46,266 nt of DNA, from positions 1 to 46,266 of the IMG/VR virus record IMGVR_UViG_3300022848_000018. One strand, 5' to 3'. A program made the translations under genes and the position numbers. Source of the DNA: a virus. The notes beneath the pieces are model-generated. The model was not told the origin of the DNA. It made no database searches and saw nothing but the letters and a program-made list of their open reading frames with translations. Positions 42,681-46,266 of this stretch are shown here, one piece after another. The first letter of the stretch is position 1; every line of letters begins with the position of its first letter.

Positions 42681-43130
42681 TTACCTGAAATACAGCCGGT
42701 ACCGATGAATCGACGCAGCATCATAGGTGATGGGAGCGCCATTGAGAACCGAGCTAACAGAGATAACGTCGGTCCCATCAGTTAAGAACAGCCGAGTCAC
42801 AGCGCCAGAATACGCTCCTGTCGCCGGAAAGGTAAACTCCTTTGACTCGACATAGATCTCATTCTGAATGACTCCGATCGTAGGCCAATCGGTAGCACCT
42901 TGGTCCAGACTCTGGCGCAGATAGCCATTCGCGCTGGTAGGCTCGCCAATGTCCATTAGGTCGAGGACCGGACCAGGATTCACATCGCATAAACCGACGT
43001 GCCAGGTAAGGGCATCTCCCTGGAAGGCTGCGCCAAAGACTGCCTGGAGTCCTACTATCGTGAAGATGTTGGGTGTCTTGTGCCAGATTCCATTCTTGGC
43101 GTCCCAAGACTCGTACTCGCCTCTAACCAT
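42681..43130 (-). CDS. Unknown structural protein (149 aa)
   Basis: Beta-rich with Trp (MVRGEYESWDAKNGIWHKTPNIFTIVGLQAVFG; ALTWHVGLCDVNPGP; YSGAVTRLFLTDGTDVISVSSVLNGAPITYDAASIHRYRLYFR). The C-terminal pattern is common in small phage tail proteins. It overlaps the lysozyme gene by 8 nt. A fibre or tail-associated component is likely. Confidence 0.7.
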   Translation of the reverse strand: MVRGEYESWDAKNGIWHKTPNIFTIVGLQAVFGAAFQGDALTWHVGLCDVNPGPVLDLMDIGEPTSANGYLRQSLDQGATDWPTIGVIQNEIYVESKEFTFPATGAYSGAVTRLFLTDGTDVISVSSVLNGAPITYDAASIHRYRLYFR

Positions 43131-43809
43131 TGAGCATCTCCTGGAACATCCGCTGAAATAGACTCACTTCGGAGTTCATGTCCTTCATGATCTCTTCGTT
43201 CTTACTGAACGTAGGATTCGCGAGCTTCTTTAGTAGCTCCTTGTTATCGAATTCCGGCGCCATTTCTTTCAGATTCGCCATCACAGCGTCAAGCGCCGGA
43301 TCACCTTCCGACTTCTGGCTGCCGTCGTTCTCCTGCGAATCAAGCTCAACGGCGCTATGGAGTGCGTCGGCTAATTCACCTGACTCACCAAGGAACATCT
43401 TCGCCTGAGCCGTGCGACGACCATTCAACTTGCCGCCCATCGTTCCTGTCGATCGAATCAGCTTCGCTGCGCCAGCCACATCACCTTCGCGCACCCGACC
43501 CATGATGCCGGACTTATCCAGATTCCCAGGCCCACGGTTGTAAGTATAATCCACGAGCGCATCGAATTGATGCTGAGGAACCTTGCGGCCTTTAAGCCGT
43601 TGAGTCACTGCCTTCTCAGCCCAGGCAAGGTCCGAGCGTAGGAAGGAATCAGCTTGCGCCTGAGTGATCTTCTGGCCTTTCTTAATGGACCGATTCTCAG
43701 GGTTGTGTCCATAGCCAATAGCATATCGCCCGCCGTCAGGATAGGCAAGGAGCCTGAATCCCTCAGCTAGCTTAAGATGCTGAATCCCTTTCTCAGACAT
43801 GCTGGCCAT
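43123..43809 (-). CDS. GH24 (T4-type) lysozyme, Thr of the catalytic triad replaced
   Basis: 228 aa. E16-GFRLLAYP-D25 shows the E-x8-D spacing of phage lysozymes, and YAIGYGH follows. Ala30 stands where the catalytic-triad Thr would be. A conserved FDALVDYTYNRGPG helix (residues about 81-95) supports the fold. There is an unusual 90-residue acidic, helical C-terminal extension. No signal or SAR segment. It may be a virion-bound muralytic enzyme or lysis enzyme; GH19 endolysin nearby suggests division of labour. The SD is weak. Confidence 0.78.
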   Translation of the reverse strand: MASMSEKGIQHLKLAEGFRLLAYPDGGRYAIGYGHNPENRSIKKGQKITQAQADSFLRSDLAWAEKAVTQRLKGRKVPQHQFDALVDYTYNRGPGNLDKSGIMGRVREGDVAGAAKLIRSTGTMGGKLNGRRTAQAKMFLGESGELADALHSAVELDSQENDGSQKSEGDPALDAVMANLKEMAPEFDNKELLKKLANPTFSKNEEIMKDMNSEVSLFQRMFQEMLNG

Positions 43810-43823
43810 GGCTAATTTACTCT

Positions 43824-44228
43824 TTATGGCTTCGTCAAGGCGTCCGAGGCTAGCCCTAGACGTCCACGAATCGAAGCGAGGTTCTCAGAGATATCATTGA
43901 GCCGATCGTATATTCGCCGATTCGTAGCGCCTAACGCTGCGAGTTCCTGGCGTGCAAGGTCGATTTTCAGCGTATTCTCGCGCACCTGAGTCACACTAAC
44001 CATGTTTGAGTCAATGCTAGACTGAAGCCTAGGAACTCGTTCATCCTCAATCAGTTCGACTCGCGTCTCGATTTTGGCGTCATTAGCTACTAAGTCAGTA
44101 TATAGCATAGTACCGGTGACGACGGTGCCGAAGGCCGAGGCAAGAACGGTCCCGACCACTAGCAAGTGTCCGAGCTGAATCGTGCCAGAGTAACTTACCT
44201 TAGGACCACTCTTTGCCACGTCGCTCAT
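43824..44228 (-). CDS. Single-pass membrane coiled-coil protein (134 aa), possibly spanin-like
   Basis: A hydrophobic segment at about 22-47 (LLVVGTVLASAFGTVVTGTMLY) is followed by a long coiled coil (VELIEDERVPRLQSSIDSNMVSVTQVRENTLKIDLARQELAAL). No lipobox is present. Placed next to holin and endolysin candidates, it could be the inner-membrane spanin component, though no outer-membrane partner was found. It overlaps the holin candidate by 4 nt. Confidence 0.55.
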   Translation of the reverse strand: MSDVAKSGPKVSYSGTIQLGHLLVVGTVLASAFGTVVTGTMLYTDLVANDAKIETRVELIEDERVPRLQSSIDSNMVSVTQVRENTLKIDLARQELAALGATNRRIYDRLNDISENLASIRGRLGLASDALTKP

Positions 44229-44446
44229 GGGTTATCCTTCCGATTCGGAACGGCATACGTGATCAAGTAGCTGACCAGGGCGACGCCAGCGGTACCGATA
44301 TATGGCCCGAGGGCGGCGTCAATGTCACAGACCTGAGTCATGGTGATAACTGCCGTACCAGCCCCGGCGGACACAGCACCCGCGATGGCCTTAAATGCGC
44401 GAGGGCCAAGGTACTTGACGGCCATTCCAGCTAGCGTGCTAAACAT
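44225..44446 (-). CDS. Putative holin (73 aa)
   Basis: Two hydrophobic stretches (AFKAIAGAVSAGAGTAVITM, about 18-37, and IGTAGVALVSYLITYAV, about 50-66) with a short polar loop (CDIDAALG) and basic/polar end. Size and position between the GH19 endolysin and the coiled-coil membrane protein match phage holins. The leader is GAAAGGGTTGAATC. Confidence 0.6.
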   Translation of the reverse strand: MFSTLAGMAVKYLGPRAFKAIAGAVSAGAGTAVITMTQVCDIDAALGPYIGTAGVALVSYLITYAVPNRKDNP

Positions 44447-44449
44447 GAT

Positions 44450-45214
44450 TCAACCCTTTCCAAACAGCACGGCCCAAAGACCTGCCCAGAATCCAAGTTT
44501 CTCTCCAGCTGATTTCGGTATAGGTTCTACGGCTACTGGAGTCACCGGAGGTTCAGCTCGGCCGGGCGGGGATAGAATTGGCGGTAGCTTCGGCTGCGCT
44601 GCCTGAATCCGCAGCAGATAATCACCAGCCTTCAAAGCCTTCTCGAACAGAACCGCCATCTTCGCTATCTCATGGCGCTTGTCAGTTCCGTTGACGACTC
44701 GGCGAGCCTGAAGATACTCTGCGTAGTCTTCTTCGTCCGATTCATCAATATCATCGATGTAAGCAAGCAGGCCCTTCCCAGTGAACCAGCCGCCCAGGGA
44801 ACCCTGCTTCAGAATCTCGTAGGCAACATTGAATCCAAGCGCCAAGTCTGGATCGCCAACCAGATCGACTCCAATGTTCTTACCGACCCTGACGTAATTC
44901 GATCGGCCAGTAATCTGCACGAATCCACGACCACAGTACCTAGCGCCATCGCCTGCGCGAGTATTCCCGAGTCGCTTACCAACCTTCGTATGCGGCCCGT
45001 AGCGAGAATTAAAATACTTGTCGCCGCCGTACTCTTGAATCGGCTGCATAGTATAAGCCGTCTCAAGTGCTGTCGTAGCAAGCATGTAGGCGGCCAGGTT
45101 GACCTGAATCTTATCCCGCTCCATGCGAAGAATGAGCGCGTCAAAGCCGGGAACATTGGCCATCGTAATGGGATGTTCGCCACGAATCGTATCGTAAAAC
45201 TGCTTAAGAATCAT
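44450..45214 (-). CDS. GH19 chitinase-like endolysin
   Basis: About 254 aa. The ATG at 45214 is favoured by AAGGAA upstream (the TTG at 45220 is less likely). TALETAY carries the likely first catalytic Glu (51), and QEYGG, DGARYCGRGFVQITGRSNYVRVG contain the conserved GH19 core (RGFVQITGR). The C-terminal 55 residues are Pro-rich and then hydrophobic (GEKLGFWAGLWAVLFGKG), perhaps a membrane or wall anchor. It cleaves peptidoglycan by family analogy. Confidence 0.82.
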   Translation of the reverse strand: MILKQFYDTIRGEHPITMANVPGFDALILRMERDKIQVNLAAYMLATTALETAYTMQPIQEYGGDKYFNSRYGPHTKVGKRLGNTRAGDGARYCGRGFVQITGRSNYVRVGKNIGVDLVGDPDLALGFNVAYEILKQGSLGGWFTGKGLLAYIDDIDESDEEDYAEYLQARRVVNGTDKRHEIAKMAVLFEKALKAGDYLLRIQAAQPKLPPILSPPGRAEPPVTPVAVEPIPKSAGEKLGFWAGLWAVLFGKG

Positions 45215-45225
45215 TGCCAAATTCC

Positions 45226-45315
45226 TTAGGCTATAGTTGCTTTTCCGTCGGCGCCGTCACCACCAGTAGTGTAAGCTGCTCCACCAATACCACGATTCCC
45301 TACAGTTAATGTGAT
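45226..45315 (-). other. In-frame Gly-rich 29-codon extension after the TGA of the 145-aa gene
   Basis: Directly after the TGA at 45318-45316 the same frame stays open for 29 codons to a TAA at 45228-45226. It encodes TLTVGNRGIGGAAYTTGG then DGADGKATIA. This resembles the Gly-rich C-terminus of tail fibres, and TLTVGN repeats the SLTVGA that precedes the TGA. It is either a leftover of a fibre end or a read-through extension. Confidence 0.55.
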
Positions 45316-45750
45316 TCAGGCGCCAACAGTTAAGCTCTTCGCTTGGGCAACAGCCTTCCAATGCAAAGCCTCCGAGCCAGGATCGAGCCTGGTGATTCGC
45401 TCGTCAATGGCCATGGACTCCTTGAACGTCCGCGTGTCTATCTCGACGCCAGCCATCACAGCGGCGACCTTGGCTTTCGTCAGTTCGTAATCATCCCATT
45501 CACCACCGGCAGGAGGCTCTTTGATCCCGTCCGCCTGCCACTCTTTCCAGCTCTTGAGCCATGATGGTCGTGCATTGAATCGGCAGAGCCAGTGAGTAGG
45601 CTCACCATCCTTAGTCGCGGCGAGCGGAATTGAAAACGTCCGGCCCGGTAGCGGCGCGAGGTCATCACCGAGAGCGCAGAAGAAACGATTCGCGTCGTCG
45701 CGCAGGGCGTCAGGAATGATCAGCGTGATTGAATAATCGTAGCCGCTCAT
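45316..45750 (-). CDS. Protein downstream of the adhesin (about 144 aa)
   Basis: The ATG at 45750 is preceded by GGGGGA, within the end of the adhesin gene; an in-frame upstream TTG (45765) is unlikely. The start YDYSITLIIPDALRDDANRFFCALG and the THWLCRFNARPSW segment are typical of small proteins found after phage tail fibre genes. The C-terminus is helical. Possible fibre-assembly or fibre-associated role; the family function is unknown to me. Confidence 0.65.
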   Translation of the reverse strand: MSGYDYSITLIIPDALRDDANRFFCALGDDLAPLPGRTFSIPLAATKDGEPTHWLCRFNARPSWLKSWKEWQADGIKEPPAGGEWDDYELTKAKVAAVMAGVEIDTRTFKESMAIDERITRLDPGSEALHWKAVAQAKSLTVGA

Positions 45751-45751
45751 A

Positions 45752-46266
45752 TCAATATCCCCCAACCACAGTCACCGTCCAGCTTCGCGACCGGAGAGCG
45801 TCGATTGCCGTATTTCCTGTGGCCGATGGAGCACTAGATGTTCCACCCGTTATATTGAGTGTGCCGCTAGATGTTCCCGCTGCCGCTATGGATACGAGGA
45901 TATTATCAACTGACGTTGCAGATAGCGCACAACCGTCGAAAGCAAGAGTAAAGTCTGTTGCGGTCGAGGTGTTAAACATTGATGCTGGGAATGTGGTTAG
46001 AGACGAGCAACCAAACCAAGCGTGGCTGAAATTAGTTCCAGCGGAGACATCTAGCAATGGGAAGGCAGTTAGAGACGAGCAACCAAACCAAGCGTGGCTG
46101 AAATTAGTTCCAGCGGAGACATCTAGCAATGGGAAGGCAGTTAGAGACGAGCAAGCATACCAAGCAACGGAGAAATTAGTTCCAGCGGAGACATCTAGCA
46201 ATGGGAAGGCAGTTAGAGACGAGCAAGCATACCAAGCGTTGGGAAAATTAGTTCCAGCGGAGACAT
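45752..46266 (-). CDS. LRR tail/receptor-binding protein, C-terminal part (gene begins at 1252)
   Basis: The frame enters from base 1 and runs to the TGA at 45754-45752. This part holds four LRR units: PNAWYAC, SVAWYAC, SHAWFGC and SHAWFGC, the last followed by TTFPASMF. The C-terminal cap is TATDFTLAFDGCALSATSVDNILVSIAAAGTSS, a GTLNITGGTSSAP turn, and AIDALRSRSWTVTVVGGY, a frequent ending of phage LRR appendage proteins. No GANTC word occurs in these 515 nt. Confidence 0.85.
   Translation of the reverse strand, partial: VSAGTNFPNAWYACSSLTAFPLLDVSAGTNFSVAWYACSSLTAFPLLDVSAGTNFSHAWFGCSSLTAFPLLDVSAGTNFSHAWFGCSSLTTFPASMFNTSTATDFTLAFDGCALSATSVDNILVSIAAAGTSSGTLNITGGTSSAPSATGNTAIDALRSRSWTVTVVGGY
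45985..46266 (-). repeat. 72-bp tandem LRR-coding repeats, right-hand set
   Basis: Units start at about 45985, 46057, 46129 and 46201; the last is cut at 46266 after 66 nt. Joined to base 1, one unit would lack CTAGCA (6 nt), keeping the frame. They belong to the same array as 1-340. Total visible units: nine. Confidence 0.93.

Overview
The window is an essentially complete genome of a lytic, short-tailed (podovirus-like) tailed phage of about 46.3 kb, cut at an arbitrary point of a circular or circularly permuted map. The cut lies inside one gene: the leucine-rich-repeat tail protein that enters at position 1 and leaves at position 46266 is in frame across the join, with 6 nt of one 72-bp repeat unit missing. 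I see no integrase, repressor, tRNA, phage RNA polymerase or DNA methyltransferase, so transcription probably depends on host RNA polymerase. The host is not identified. The very high density of GANTC, the site of the CcrM methyltransferase of Alphaproteobacteria, makes an alphaproteobacterial host a reasonable guess and no more.

Layout. Two convergent gene blocks are separated by a divergent control region. Minus strand, read from 9660 down to 1 and on from 46266 to 31685: small and large terminase, portal, scaffold, SU10/HK97-type major capsid protein with an intrinsic terminator, connector-type proteins, the LRR receptor-binding protein, a GH19 endolysin, a holin candidate, a membrane coiled-coil protein, a GH24 lysozyme, a beta-propeller-like tail protein, a fibre, and three large internal virion (ejection) proteins. 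Minus strand 11718 to 10037: a separate small-gene cluster headed by a 294-aa unknown protein. Plus strand 12820 to 31758: early and replication genes. First come membrane and unknown small proteins and three larger unknown proteins, then a zinc-motif protein, a RecD-like helicase, a Cas4-like Fe-S nuclease, a Sak4-type RecA-like ATPase, a probable SSB, a family A DNA polymerase, a dNMP-kinase-like protein and a DUF3987-type helicase. The last gene overlaps the end of the convergent late operon by 74 nt. The region 11719-12819 carries promoters, direct repeats, operator-like inverted repeats and a tandem ATGAAT repeat.

How the genes work together. DNA polymerase, two helicases, SSB, Sak4 and the Fe-S nuclease form a replication and recombination set. 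The minus-strand block builds the capsid, packages DNA, lyses the cell, and supplies the adhesin and ejection machinery for the next infection.

Most striking signal. By eye, GANTC occurs about once per 60-70 bp in most stretches I counted, coding and noncoding alike, against about once per 256 bp expected at even base composition. It is often built into the Shine-Dalgarno sequences (AGGAATC, GGAGTC). The LRR adhesin gene is the exception: only 2 sites in 1767 bp, whereas its flanking genes are enriched. This suggests recent acquisition of the host-range gene by a genome under genome-wide selection or bias for GANTC.
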